Source: Bacteroidota bacterium
GTDB lineage: Bacteria > Chloroflexota > Anaerolineae > Aggregatilineales > Phototrophicaceae
Assembly: GCA_027492915.1 (NCBI GenBank)
Contig: JAPUDW010000444.1
Coordinates: 1 to 32,492 of the forward strand
Length of the DNA: 32,492 bases
Direction of reading: 5' to 3'
The notes under the pieces were generated by a model. The model was not told the origin of the DNA, ran no database searches, and saw only the letters and a program-made list of their open reading frames with translations. Every line of letters starts with the position of its first letter. Positions within the stretch are counted from its first letter, which is position 1. Shown here in pieces: positions 7,419 through 15,747 of the stretch. The position numbers and the translations under genes are program-made.

Positions 7419-9140
7419 ATGGCTGCTCTACAACCTGACCCCCAACCTCCGCGCCGTTCGAGTTTTCTCCCAGCGTTCTTGCGCGACGAACGTATCATCT
7501 CCATTTTGGGGCAGTTGATTTTTGCCTTTGTGCTGGTGTATCTGGTTTCGCTGGTGTGGGGGTCGATATTGACCTCACTCAATTCTAAAAACCTGACTCC
7601 CAACCTTAACTTTTTAAGCAACCGTGCTGGCTTCGACATTGGTGAGCGCCCCGACTGGTACAGTTCCAACAGCAGTTACGGGGATGCGTTCAGCGTCGGC
7701 TTTGTGAACTCGCTGCGGATCATCAGCGTCGGGTTGGTACTCACGACTATTCTAGGCGTGCTCGCCGGTATCTTCCTGCTCAGCTCTAACTGGCTGCTGC
7801 GGAATGTCACACGGGGGGCAGTCGAAATCCTGCGGAATACGCCGATTCTGGTGCAGTTGATCTTCTGGTACGCGATTGTGATCTCGTCGCTGCCGGACTT
7901 TCGCACACCCCTAACGGTGTTACCGGAAGGGCGGTACGCGATTCCAACGCGCTGGTTGATCGAGCTTGCTATCCTCGCTTTCATGTGGTTTAGCTACATC
8001 GCCAAAGAAAAAGTGGGGTCGCCGCGCCGTTTGTTCTGGGTTTCGTCACTGATCGCCGGTATTGTGGTACACGAAGTCGGCATCCTGCTCATCCCTGCCG
8101 CGTATGGCTCCAACCAAATAGGGTCAGTGGGTTTGGGTTTCCTTATTTACCTCGTTATTAGCATCATCCTAATCGTGGCGGCTTCCCGCGTCACGAATGC
8201 CATGCGCTGGCGGCTGATCGGCTTGTCGGTCGGGCAGTTGGTTGGCGGGCTGCTATTTTACTTCGGCATCATCCCCAATGCGGGCATACCCCTTGAACTC
8301 TATCCCACTATCTTTATCAGCCGTCGTGGGTTTGCATTCCCTGAACTTCATACCACCGGACGCTTTGCCGAATGGCTGGCCTTCATTGCCATCGGCGTTA
8401 CCTTAGCGCTCATCCTGTGGTTTTACCTTGGTCGTTTGATCGAGCAAACTGGACGTCCCTATCCGCGTATCCGTTATGCCATCATCGCCATCATCGCCTT
8501 CACGGTGATTGGCTGGGTGGCGGTTGGTATCGAACCTGCGCCGACGACTATTCCGGTGACGGGTGAGGACGGAACGATAACCTTCATGAGTATCGCTGAT
8601 GCTCGTGCGGCGAACTTGCTGACAGCGGCTGACGAGGAGTTGTACAGCACGCACCCCATTCTCTATATTCCACCAGTACAGCGGGTGAATAACGCGGGCA
8701 TTGTCTCCGGTTATCTTTCCGGTACACAGGTGTCGCCGGAATATATCGCGCTGCTGCTGGGGTTGGTGGTGTATACTGCGGCCTTCATCGCTGAAATTGT
8801 ACGGGCGGGTTTCCTCGCCGTGCCGAACGGGCAGATCGAAGCCTCGCGCGCGCTGGGCTTCACCACAGGGCAAACGCTGTGGATGGTTATCCTACCGCAA
8901 GCGATGCGCGTGATTATCCCCCCCCTTGCCAGCCAATATTTGAACCTCGCTAAAAACTCCAGTTTGGCAATCGCCATCGCCTTTGCCGATGTTGTGCAAA
9001 TTACCACCACCATTATGAACCAGTCGGGTCAGTCGGTAACCGGCATCACGATGATCATGGTGACGTATCTAACGATCAGTCTGGTAATCGCGTTCTTCAC
9101 CAATCTGGCGAACCGCCGCTTCCAGCTTGTGACGAGGTAG
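7419..9140 (+). CDS. aapQ: Amino acid ABC transporter permease, AapQ/BztB type, long form
   Basis: Inner-membrane subunit of the amino acid importer, partner of the next gene. Permease hallmarks: an early VGFVNSLRIISVGL helix, EILRNTPILVQLIFWYAIV, and near the C-terminus an EAA-type loop (AVPNGQIEASRALGFTTGQT) that docks on the ATPase, followed by VILPQAMRVIIPPLASQYLNLAKNSSLAI. At 573 residues it is well above the roughly 400 of typical AapQ. The extra length lies between the two conserved parts and contains several more hydrophobic helices plus a non-hydrophobic stretch at about residues 370-430. The ATG at 7419 lacks a strong Shine-Dalgarno. Only seven bases separate it from the next gene. 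Confidence 0.9.
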   Translation: MAALQPDPQPPRRSSFLPAFLRDERIISILGQLIFAFVLVYLVSLVWGSILTSLNSKNLTPNLNFLSNRAGFDIGERPDWYSSNSSYGDAFSVGFVNSLRIISVGLVLTTILGVLAGIFLLSSNWLLRNVTRGAVEILRNTPILVQLIFWYAIVISSLPDFRTPLTVLPEGRYAIPTRWLIELAILAFMWFSYIAKEKVGSPRRLFWVSSLIAGIVVHEVGILLIPAAYGSNQIGSVGLGFLIYLVISIILIVAASRVTNAMRWRLIGLSVGQLVGGLLFYFGIIPNAGIPLELYPTIFISRRGFAFPELHTTGRFAEWLAFIAIGVTLALILWFYLGRLIEQTGRPYPRIRYAIIAIIAFTVIGWVAVGIEPAPTTIPVTGEDGTITFMSIADARAANLLTAADEELYSTHPILYIPPVQRVNNAGIVSGYLSGTQVSPEYIALLLGLVVYTAAFIAEIVRAGFLAVPNGQIEASRALGFTTGQTLWMVILPQAMRVIIPPLASQYLNLAKNSSLAIAIAFADVVQITTTIMNQSGQSVTGITMIMVTYLTISLVIAFFTNLANRRFQLVTR

Positions 9141-9147
9141 CCTAGTT

Positions 9148-11199
9148 ATGACAACTTTCAACGAACAACACCCTGCGCATATCGGCGCAACCATCGTCAC
9201 CGAGTCGGAAAGTGTCGAGCGGCAGCCGCCGCTGCTGGCTGTCGGCCCGCTGGCGTGGATCAAGAAGAATCTGTTCAACACGGTTTGGGACGGTCTGCTG
9301 ACGATCATCGTCATTTTTTTCGTCGGTTCGGTGGGGGTGTCCTTCGTCACATGGACGGTCGGGCAGGCGAACTGGTACACCATTAACTTCAACATCCGGC
9401 TGCTGATGCTTGGTCGTTACGAACCGGAATACGAGTGGCGCGTGACGATTGTCGTGCTGCTGTTTGCTTTCACCATTGGCCTCGCACTGGCGGCGTGGTC
9501 ACGCATCGGTCGCGGGTTTGCGACTTTTATCGGGGTGATTATTGCCCTTACGTTCATCGTGCCGGTTGTGATTACTGCCACCCTCCCCTTCCCACCCTAT
9601 TACGCATCGGCGGGGACATTCAAAATCGGCGGCGATAACGGGCAAGCGCCGCAGGGACAGCTTGGTTTCATAGGGCAGGCTGGCGAAACGGTTACGGTGC
9701 GCCTTGCCGACCAATATGCCACATCGGACGCGGCATTGGCGCAGGTACACAGCTTTGCTGATGCTGCCGTGAATACCGCGCTGAACGCCGCCGCCAACCG
9801 TTTGACCGCCGAGGCGCGTATGAATGAACTCAAGGCGCTGCTGGCGACTGACAGCCTGACACCTAACCAGCGTTCGCGTGCGGAAGGCGAACTCGCTCGT
9901 TTGACCGTGCCGGAACCGATAACCGAAACACTCAAGCTGAATCAGGTGCCGGTTACGGTTTCGATCCTTGATGGGGCGACGCTAGAACCGCTGGAAAACG
10001 GGGTTGTGACCTTTGAAGATGCCAGCGCTCTGCTGACGGTTACGCTGCCGGCAGACGGCTGGTATGTCCTGCAAAAGCAGTTGGATGACCCGCAGGCGAT
10101 TTCTATTCTCGAAACGATGGGTATTTACCCGATCCTCGAACGTAATATTACGCGCGGCGGGGCGACAGCGGGGACTGTCTCGCAGTACGTGCGCATGACC
10201 GACACCTTTACCAGCGAGGCCGTGCGACCTGTCGGGGAAGATGCGCGTCCGCTGCCGTTTATCGTCGTCACCAGCAACCAATATCGCGGTACATCGACGC
10301 TTACTGATTACCTGCGGTTGTATGTCGCGCCCTTCCTTAATCAGGTGAATGTTTTCCTGCTCATCGTGTGTGCAGTCGGGGCGCTTGGTTACCTCGCTGG
10401 CCGCGCGATTGACCGCACCTTCTCGCCGGTGATGCGCCCGCGTTCGACTACCAGCCGTCTTGTGTTGTGGCTGCTGCTGGTTGTACCGGTCATCAGCTTT
10501 ATTTTGATCTACGGCTTGCCCGGTAACATTCTGCCGATCACCGATACACGCCGGTGGGGTGGTGTGCTGCTGACCATGCTGCTGACGATTGTGGGCATCA
10601 TCGGGTCGCTGCCGCTGGGTATCCTGCTGGCGCTCGGTCGGCGCAGTAAAATGCCGGTCGTTAGTACGGTATGTGTGATCTATATCGAGCTGGTGCGCGG
10701 TATCCCGTTCATTACGGTGCTGTTCATGGCGCAACTGCTCATCCCGCTGATTAATCCCGCGCTGGCGAGCTTCCCCGGCGCGTTCCGTGCAATGATCGCG
10801 ACGGTTCTGTTCACGGCAGCCTACAACGCGGAAGTGGTGCGCGGCGGTTTGCAGGCGATCCCGTCGGGGCAGGATGAAGCGGCGAAAGCGCTCGGCCTCA
10901 ACGGGTTACAGGTGACGTTGTTCATTACCCTGCCACAAGCGCTGCGCTTGGTCATCCCGCCGATGATGGGTAACTTCGTCGGCATGTTCAAGGACACGTC
11001 ACTGGTCGCCATCGTCGGCCTGCTCGACCTGACCGGTATGGCACAAAACATCGTTTCGCAGACCGAGTTCCTTGGCTTGCGCCGCGAGACATTTATGTTC
11101 ATCTCGATCTTCTATTTCGTGTTCAGCTATATCATCGCCGCCGTCAGCCGCCGCATCGAATCGACCGGCGCAGGGCAGGCGATCAAGACGCAAATTTAA
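9148..11199 (+). CDS. aapM: Amino acid ABC transporter permease, AapM/BztC type, with large extracytoplasmic insert
   Basis: Second permease of the importer. The C-terminal third is a standard polar-amino-acid permease: VIYIELVRGIPFITVLFMAQ, the EAA loop AIPSGQDEAAKALGLNGLQV, then ITLPQALRLVIPPMMGNFVGMFKDTSL. The protein has 683 residues, whereas AapM/BztC are usually near 400. After three predicted helices, about residues 150-392 are soluble in character, with an Ala-rich helical stretch and beta-rich segments such as VPVTVSILDGATLEPLENG, and probably face outward. There is no sign of frameshift or fusion at DNA level. It is translationally close to the upstream permease. Confidence 0.9.
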   Translation: MTTFNEQHPAHIGATIVTESESVERQPPLLAVGPLAWIKKNLFNTVWDGLLTIIVIFFVGSVGVSFVTWTVGQANWYTINFNIRLLMLGRYEPEYEWRVTIVVLLFAFTIGLALAAWSRIGRGFATFIGVIIALTFIVPVVITATLPFPPYYASAGTFKIGGDNGQAPQGQLGFIGQAGETVTVRLADQYATSDAALAQVHSFADAAVNTALNAAANRLTAEARMNELKALLATDSLTPNQRSRAEGELARLTVPEPITETLKLNQVPVTVSILDGATLEPLENGVVTFEDASALLTVTLPADGWYVLQKQLDDPQAISILETMGIYPILERNITRGGATAGTVSQYVRMTDTFTSEAVRPVGEDARPLPFIVVTSNQYRGTSTLTDYLRLYVAPFLNQVNVFLLIVCAVGALGYLAGRAIDRTFSPVMRPRSTTSRLVLWLLLVVPVISFILIYGLPGNILPITDTRRWGGVLLTMLLTIVGIIGSLPLGILLALGRRSKMPVVSTVCVIYIELVRGIPFITVLFMAQLLIPLINPALASFPGAFRAMIATVLFTAAYNAEVVRGGLQAIPSGQDEAAKALGLNGLQVTLFITLPQALRLVIPPMMGNFVGMFKDTSLVAIVGLLDLTGMAQNIVSQTEFLGLRRETFMFISIFYFVFSYIIAAVSRRIESTGAGQAIKTQI

Positions 11200-11273
11200 C
11201 AGCCGCGTATGCCGGCTACCATAACGACCGTATAAACGGACTTAGCTTAATACTGTTGATGAGGTAAGAAAAC

Positions 11274-12035
11274 ATGGCAGAAGCAGTTCCCGCCCAACCC
11301 AACGGCGACCCGATCATTAGCTGTAAAGATGTGAACAAATGGTTCGGCGAGTTCCACGTCTTGCGTGATATTACGGTGGATGTCGCCCCGCGTGAAGTGG
11401 TGGTGGTCATCGGCCCGTCCGGTTCCGGCAAGTCAACTTTTATCCGCTGTATCAACCGCCTCGAAGAACATCAGGCTGGCGAGATCGTCGTGGACGGTAT
11501 CGAACTGGGTAACGATGTGCGCAATATCGCCGCCATCCGCCGCGAAATCGGCATGGTTTTTCAGCAGTTTAACCTGTTCCCGCACAAGACGGTTGCCGAA
11601 AATATCACCCTTGCCCCCATGAAGGTGCGCGGCTGGTCAAAAGATAAGGCCGAGGCCAAGGCCAAAGAACTGCTGGTACGTGTCGGCATTCCAGAGCAGG
11701 CCAACAAGTATCCCGGCCAATTGTCGGGCGGTCAGCAGCAGCGTGTGGCGATTGCCCGTGCGCTGGCGATGGAACCCAAGATCATGCTGTTTGATGAACC
11801 TACTTCAGCGCTCGACCCTGAAATGATTAAAGAAGTGCTGGACGTGATGAAGGAATTGGCGCTCAGTGGCATGACGATGATCTGCGTGACGCACGAAATG
11901 GGTTTCGCCCGTGAAGTCGCCGACCGGATTATCTTCTTCGATCAGGGGCGCATCGTTGAGCAGGGCACACCGGAATACTTCTTCGAGAATGCCCAGCACC
12001 CGCGTACCAAGCTGTTCCTCTCGCAAATCCTGTAA
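11274..12035 (+). CDS. aapP: Amino acid ABC transporter ATP-binding protein
   Basis: Cytoplasmic ATPase powering the importer, 253 residues, normal for the AapP/GlnQ group. Walker A is GPSGSGKST at 47-55. The Q-loop lies in [15 protein letters not shown], the ABC signature is LSGGQQQR, Walker B is [14 protein letters not shown], and the switch histidine is in [17 protein letters not shown] precedes the ATG. It is the last gene of the operon and a strong terminator follows 24 bases after the stop. Confidence 0.95.
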   Translation: MAEAVPAQPNGDPIISCKDVNKWFGEFHVLRDITVDVAPREVVVVIGPSGSGKSTFIRCINRLEEHQAGEIVVDGIELGNDVRNIAAIRREIGMVFQQFNLFPHKTVAENITLAPMKVRGWSKDKAEAKAKELLVRVGIPEQANKYPGQLSGGQQQRVAIARALAMEPKIMLFDEPTSALDPEMIKEVLDVMKELALSGMTMICVTHEMGFAREVADRIIFFDQGRIVEQGTPEYFFENAQHPRTKLFLSQIL

Positions 12036-12058
12036 TCATAACTGACGTTTCAATGGTG

Positions 12059-12085
12059 AAGGGCGCACGTTGGTTGCGCCCTTTT
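12059..12085 (+). terminator. Intrinsic terminator of the aap operon
   Basis: AAGGGCGCA (12059-12067) pairs with TGCGCCCTT (12075-12083) around a 7-base loop, with TTTT at the 3' side. It may also serve the convergent gene on the other strand. Confidence 0.8.
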
Positions 12086-12097
12086 GATTTCTTATCG

Positions 12098-12565
12098 CTA
12101 CTCCCGCCGTTCGAGTTCGTCGGGGGTGGGGCGTTGGAAGATCGCGAACCACGGCTTCATCATCGCTTCGGGAATATAGAAACTGGTTTCCGAGGGCTGC
12201 GCATTTCGGATCGCGAGGCGGCGCAGCAGTTCATCCTCCGACACATCGAGGAAGTGGACTTCGCTGCTTGCCCCAAGTTCCTTCGCTTTAGCACGATAGT
12301 GTTCGCGTTCCTCCCGCGCCCAGAAGCCGAAATCGAGGATGACATTCGTTCCCAATTCAAGCGCTCGACTGGCGATTGTCCACAGCATCAGTTCAATGCG
12401 CATATGCCGCGCATCATGTTCAGGGTCTTCAGCATCTTGACCGAAAAGCTGGATGTGGCATTCATCGAGGTTCAGCCGTAGTGCTGACTGCTCTTGCTCC
12501 AGCTTCCGCGCAAAGGTGGTTTTCCCTGCGCAGGGAAGCCCAACCATCAAATGAAGTGTCGCCAA
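12098..12565 (-). CDS. P-loop ATP-binding protein, predicted small-molecule kinase (AAA_33-like)
   Basis: A 155-residue cytoplasmic nucleotide-binding protein. Walker A is GLPCAGKTT at residues 9-17. A kinase-like region follows: LRLNLDECHIQLFGQD, then NVILDFGFWAREEREHY, and the base-binding and lid segment VSEDELLRRLAIRNA. This order is that of predicted kinases related to zeta-toxin and chloramphenicol phosphotransferase folds; the phosphate acceptor is unknown. The start is TTG at 12565, supported by AGGAG at 12574-12578 with 8 bases spacing. It converges on the aap operon. No antitoxin-like neighbour is present, so a toxin role is not supported. Confidence 0.75.
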   Translation of the reverse strand: MATLHLMVGLPCAGKTTFARKLEQEQSALRLNLDECHIQLFGQDAEDPEHDARHMRIELMLWTIASRALELGTNVILDFGFWAREEREHYRAKAKELGASSEVHFLDVSEDELLRRLAIRNAQPSETSFYIPEAMMKPWFAIFQRPTPDELERRE

Positions 12566-12601
12566 AGTTATTACTCCTGTCGTGCTACAAGAGCAGCCTA
12601 T

Positions 12602-13768
12602 TTACCCCTTTAAATACAGATAGTCTGAAGGCCGCCAGCCGATTAAAACATTATCCGAAAGAATTGGATCGGCAATCGGTATCAAAATACGTTCACCACG
12701 ATATCCTTTAGCGTAATTTTTAATGAGGAGTTCATAGGTGAGTGTGTTGTCTGGTTGCACGGTTCGCTCAATTGATGTTATTAGATTCGGGTCGGGAGAA
12801 TCCAATCTGGTCTTGATGTGGATCATCGGTTCATCATTCGGTTCGGGTTCAACGATTTGGTCAAATGGAACCGGCTCAATATTCAGCGCCTGTTCAAGCG
12901 TGTAGGTGATTTTTTCTTCCGTGACTTCCGTAAACTCAATACCCCCATCGGCTGTCCACTGAATAGCAATTTCAGATTTAGTGGGCGTGTACGTAATGCG
13001 GTGTGCTTCCCCGGTTTCTGAGTCAAACAGGTAAACATCACCTTTGTGGTTTGTGGTCGGGATCGAAAAACTTTTTATATACTCTTCTCTTAAATTGATC
13101 AGAAACCACTTTTCATCGGCTGACCAAATCGGCACATAGTCTGCATAATATGTATCAGGCGCACTAACGGTCACATATTGCCCTGTCTCAACATTCATGA
13201 CGACAAACATATTGAGTGTGCCGCCCATTATCCAAACAAAGTCTTTAAAGGTGATGTAATTCTGGTTGGGTGACCACGTCAATGAGTTGATGCCATTTTT
13301 GTACTGAATTCCATCCTCTGTTTGGTATATTGCGTGCTGCTGTTGATCAATCGTACTGTATTTCCATAACTCACCTTTATTTTCACGGTTAGCTGTATAG
13401 AAAAGTGCAGAATTATCTTTCGTGAAAACGAATTCGTTTACCTCACACGAAATGGGCTTCTCCTCTAACCATTCCTGATGATCGACATCATATAGGTTAA
13501 GACATGTTCCTTCATCCTCACTAACGAATTGATGTGCCACCAAATACCGCCCATCCGGCGACCACTCAAAGCGGTCGCGCTCATCAACCTCAATCGGCAG
13601 CGTGGATGTCTCGCCGGTATAGCCGTCTATCAAAACGAGGTGATTGCCATCGCGGTAAAGGAATTCAGGTGCGGGTTGCTCGTCTGTTTGTGCGCTCACC
13701 AGCAGCACACTTGAGAACATGAGCAGGAGCATGACTAAACAGGCGAAAGTGAGTCGTTTGTATGCCAT
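12602..13768 (-). CDS. Secreted TolB-like beta-propeller protein
   Basis: Exported protein of 388 residues. The signal peptide MAYKRLTFACLVMLLLMF extends to about VSA-Q (residue 26). At least four PD40/TolB-type blade motifs are visible: FEWSPDGRYLVAHQF, LTWSPNQNYITFKDF, PIWSADEKWFLINLR and IQWTADGGIEF. This makes a propeller likely. No peptidase or other catalytic domain follows; the C-terminal 100 residues are not recognised. Function is unknown; such proteins usually bind ligands or partners outside the cell. Base composition is slightly more AT-rich than the transporter operon. It lies on the same strand as the next secreted protein gene, separated by a repeat copy. Confidence 0.7.
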   Translation of the reverse strand: MAYKRLTFACLVMLLLMFSSVLLVSAQTDEQPAPEFLYRDGNHLVLIDGYTGETSTLPIEVDERDRFEWSPDGRYLVAHQFVSEDEGTCLNLYDVDHQEWLEEKPISCEVNEFVFTKDNSALFYTANRENKGELWKYSTIDQQQHAIYQTEDGIQYKNGINSLTWSPNQNYITFKDFVWIMGGTLNMFVVMNVETGQYVTVSAPDTYYADYVPIWSADEKWFLINLREEYIKSFSIPTTNHKGDVYLFDSETGEAHRITYTPTKSEIAIQWTADGGIEFTEVTEEKITYTLEQALNIEPVPFDQIVEPEPNDEPMIHIKTRLDSPDPNLITSIERTVQPDNTLTYELLIKNYAKGYRGERILIPIADPILSDNVLIGWRPSDYLYLKG

Positions 13769-13827
13769 GAGTGTTTCTTTCTGAGGATACGTAGTATTAA
13801 TAGTTTAACCCTCTGTGTTCACTGCTG

Positions 13828-13957
13828 CCTGACGCTTTGCCCACGCCATCCCAAAATAAAAAGGGCATGTCAGCGCCATGCCCCTATAACCAACCCCCAC
13901 TATTTTCGTCAGCACCATAAGCCAGCTTTGGCTAGTACAAACCGGTTTTCTCGTCCT
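13828..13957. repeat. 130-bp direct repeat, copy 1
   Basis: Direct repeat of 15619-15747. Two blocks are identical: 41 bases at 13845-13885 (an intrinsic terminator for the minus strand) and 49 bases at 13909-13957. In copy 2 the second block is the 3' end of the PPOX flavoprotein gene. In copy 1 it forms the end of a small ORF in another frame. The two copies bracket about 1.7 kb holding the PPC-protein gene. Confidence 0.85.
13853..13883 (-). terminator. Intrinsic terminator (copy 1)
   Basis: On the minus strand GGGCATG/CATGCCC (13863-13869 and 13877-13883) form a 7-bp stem with loop, followed by TTTTTATTTT. It terminates transcription of the small ORF or of readthrough from the PPC-protein gene. 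Confidence 0.75.
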
Positions 13958-14028
13958 AACTGCTCTGCTTCATTCTCCAAAAACTGCTTTATCTGCTCCG
14001 CTTTTGCGGTAAACTGTTTCTTGGACAT
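13909..14028 (-). CDS. Small 39-residue ORF, probable chimeric remnant
   Basis: Starts MSKKQFTAKAEQIKQFLE and ends ENRFVLAKAGLWC. AAGGAG lies 8 bases before the ATG, so the start looks real. The last third comes from the direct repeat, in a different frame from the flavoprotein gene. The N-terminal helix, rich in Gln, Glu and Lys, faintly recalls the first residues of IS4-type transposases (an EQLGRENRFV-like segment). That resemblance is weak and spans the repeat junction. It may be a truncated transposase, a decayed gene, or a small protein of its own. A hairpin covers its ribosome-binding site and start codon. Confidence 0.4.
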   Translation of the reverse strand: MSKKQFTAKAEQIKQFLENEAEQLGRENRFVLAKAGLWC

Positions 14029-14068
14029 GGTATTCTCCTTGCGTGATTTCGATGAGAATACCTTGTCC
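14023..14068 (-). promoter_or_regulatory. Hairpin sequestering SD and start codon of the small ORF
   Basis: In the minus-strand mRNA, GGACAAGGTATTCTC is followed after 16 bases by GAGAATACCATGTCC. The arms pair in 14 of 15 positions. The second arm contains the ATG and part of the Shine-Dalgarno, so translation should be blocked unless the stem opens. Such structures are known to limit transposase translation in some insertion sequences. Confidence 0.6.
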
Positions 14069-14102
14069 ATTATTTTTCTTCCGCCTTAGCTTAATGCCTA
14101 TG

Positions 14103-14122
14103 CACGGCTGTGCGCCCTTTTT
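14103..14122. repeat. Short hairpin GCAC-ggct-GTGC with T-run
   Basis: GCACGGCTGTGC followed by GCCC and TTTTTT on the plus strand resembles the palindrome core at 3630-3649. It lies just downstream of the PPC-protein gene (minus strand). As a terminator it would point in the plus direction, where no gene needs it. Confidence 0.35.
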
Positions 14123-14152
14123 TGTTTATCGTATGACTTAGCTACCAATTGG

Positions 14153-15562
14153 CTATTTCAAGCGTTCTAAAGACATCTCAACCGGTTTGCCACCATTTAC
14201 AAGAATATCAACCTGACCATCTTGCGGCACGACAAATTCCAGTGTTGAGTTTTCGTTCCCGCTTGCTGACGCATTCACAATTTCAACCCCCGCTTGCAGC
14301 ACCGTAATCCGCATTTGCTGCCGTTCGTCTATTCCTTGTATCGACAAACGTACCCGTTCACCCGCCACGCCGGAAAAGGTAGCCACTACCGATATGAACT
14401 TGGGTGAGAGATTTAAGAGTTGTGAACCGCCGTCGAGTGATAGATTAGGATGTCGCTTCAGCGAAAGGCTAAAATTGCCTGTGCCACCAAGCTGGTAAGG
14501 TCGCACGATGATCGTGTATGAGCGGTTGTCTAGCAGCAGGTTGTTGATAATTTCAGGGTTAAAACCATTGCCACTATCGTCATCAGAAGCAATTAATCGC
14601 ATACCGAGCCACAACTCAAGTCGTGTATCAACCGTGCCATCGCTATTGACCTGTATATCAACCAGATCGCCAAACGAGCCTTCAAAACTGTATTGCCGCA
14701 TTGCTTGGGTATTGGAAAGGTTAGTTTCAACCCTATCGTCATCATTGAGCGGTGTGGGGCGCAGCGGGCTAACGGCCAACTTGAATGCCCCGCCGCCATT
14801 TTGCTGGCGAATGTTCAAACGGTGTGTCCCCGCTTTAGGCAAAATGAAAAAATGTGTCTCGTGGTAAACCTCATTGACAATGCCATTCCCACTGCCGCAT
14901 TCATTGCGATTTGCACAGTAAATTTCTAGGGTGTAGTCGAAAGCGCTTTCTGTCTCGACATCAACAATGACTTGATCACCCTCGGCAGCCATGAAGTCGT
15001 AAGACATCGAGTCTTGGGTTCCGTTTAGTGTGCCTTCAACAACCTCAAAGTATTGTATAGGGATGGCAGGGGTGACACTGGCAATTTCCAGCACAGAGCG
15101 CCCACTAGACCCGATTGGGTGAATGAGGATTTGATACTCCCCACTTTCCGGCAGGATATAAAACCGCAAAGCAGTGGCGACTTTATCGCCGTTAACGTCC
15201 ATTTCACTTTTCAAGCTGACTTGCCTTTGGCTTGGCAAAATCAAATTCGCTGAAGGTGCTCGGCCTTCTTTAGCCGTTAATGTGATCGTCACTGATTGGT
15301 TGGCTTCCCCGATAAATGAGAATGTGTGCGTCTCTAATATGTTTTCTTTGAACGTAATTTCAATAGGTTGATTGAACTCGATTATGTGGTTTTGGCTAGG
15401 AAATGGTGTTGTTGTTATGGTTGCCAGCGGCGTAATGATCGGTACTGTGGCGGTAAATGTAGGGGTAGGTGTGCTTGTATCCTGTGCGCTAACCAGCATC
15501 TGCATTAGCAACAACATACTGAGTGAGATTGCCAGCAGAAAGATATTATTTTTACGCGTCAT
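14153..15562 (-). CDS. Secreted PPC-domain-like protein with Thr/Pro linker
   Basis: Exported protein of 469 residues. The signal peptide MTRKNNIFLLAISLSMLLLM runs to about VSA-Q. A low-complexity Thr/Pro linker (TSTPTPTFTATVPIITPLA) follows, typical of Chloroflexota surface proteins. Three or four similar beta-rich units resemble bacterial pre-peptidase C-terminal domains: ENILETHTFSFIGEANQSVTI, QDSMSYDFMAAEGDQVIVDV, TQAMRQYSFEGSFGDLVDIQ with LELWLGMRLIASDDDSGNG, and a C-terminal VVATFSGVAGERVRLSI unit. No protease or other enzyme domain is seen, so a binding or cell-surface role is likely. GAGGGG precedes the ATG. It is bracketed by the two 130-bp repeats. Confidence 0.75.
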   Translation of the reverse strand: MTRKNNIFLLAISLSMLLLMQMLVSAQDTSTPTPTFTATVPIITPLATITTTPFPSQNHIIEFNQPIEITFKENILETHTFSFIGEANQSVTITLTAKEGRAPSANLILPSQRQVSLKSEMDVNGDKVATALRFYILPESGEYQILIHPIGSSGRSVLEIASVTPAIPIQYFEVVEGTLNGTQDSMSYDFMAAEGDQVIVDVETESAFDYTLEIYCANRNECGSGNGIVNEVYHETHFFILPKAGTHRLNIRQQNGGGAFKLAVSPLRPTPLNDDDRVETNLSNTQAMRQYSFEGSFGDLVDIQVNSDGTVDTRLELWLGMRLIASDDDSGNGFNPEIINNLLLDNRSYTIIVRPYQLGGTGNFSLSLKRHPNLSLDGGSQLLNLSPKFISVVATFSGVAGERVRLSIQGIDERQQMRITVLQAGVEIVNASASGNENSTLEFVVPQDGQVDILVNGGKPVEMSLERLK

Positions 15563-15618
15563 TTGCCCCTCACATGCTTGATATTTTCGTATACTATAAC
15601 ATTGAACCTTAATCCCTA

Positions 15619-15747
15619 CCTGACGCGTAACCTATGCCATCCCAAAATAAAAAGGGCATGTCAGCGCCATGCCCCTACAACCCCATATAATTTATTGATC
15701 AGCACCATAAGCCAGCTTTGGCTAGTACAAACCGGTTTTCTCGTCCT
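15619..15747. repeat. 130-bp direct repeat, copy 2
   Basis: Counterpart of 13828-13957. Identical blocks are 15636-15676 and 15699-15747. It covers the last 26 bases of the flavoprotein gene plus its terminator, so this copy is the more likely ancestral location. Confidence 0.85.
15644..15674 (-). terminator. Intrinsic terminator of the PPOX flavoprotein gene (copy 2)
   Basis: Stem GGGCATG/CATGCCC (15654-15660, 15668-15674) read on the minus strand, followed by TTTTTATTTT, about 50 bases after the stop codon. Confidence 0.8.

Noticed and set aside
12098..12565. P-loop protein as a zeta-toxin
   Set aside because: No antitoxin gene is adjacent, and the motifs fit general predicted kinases equally well.
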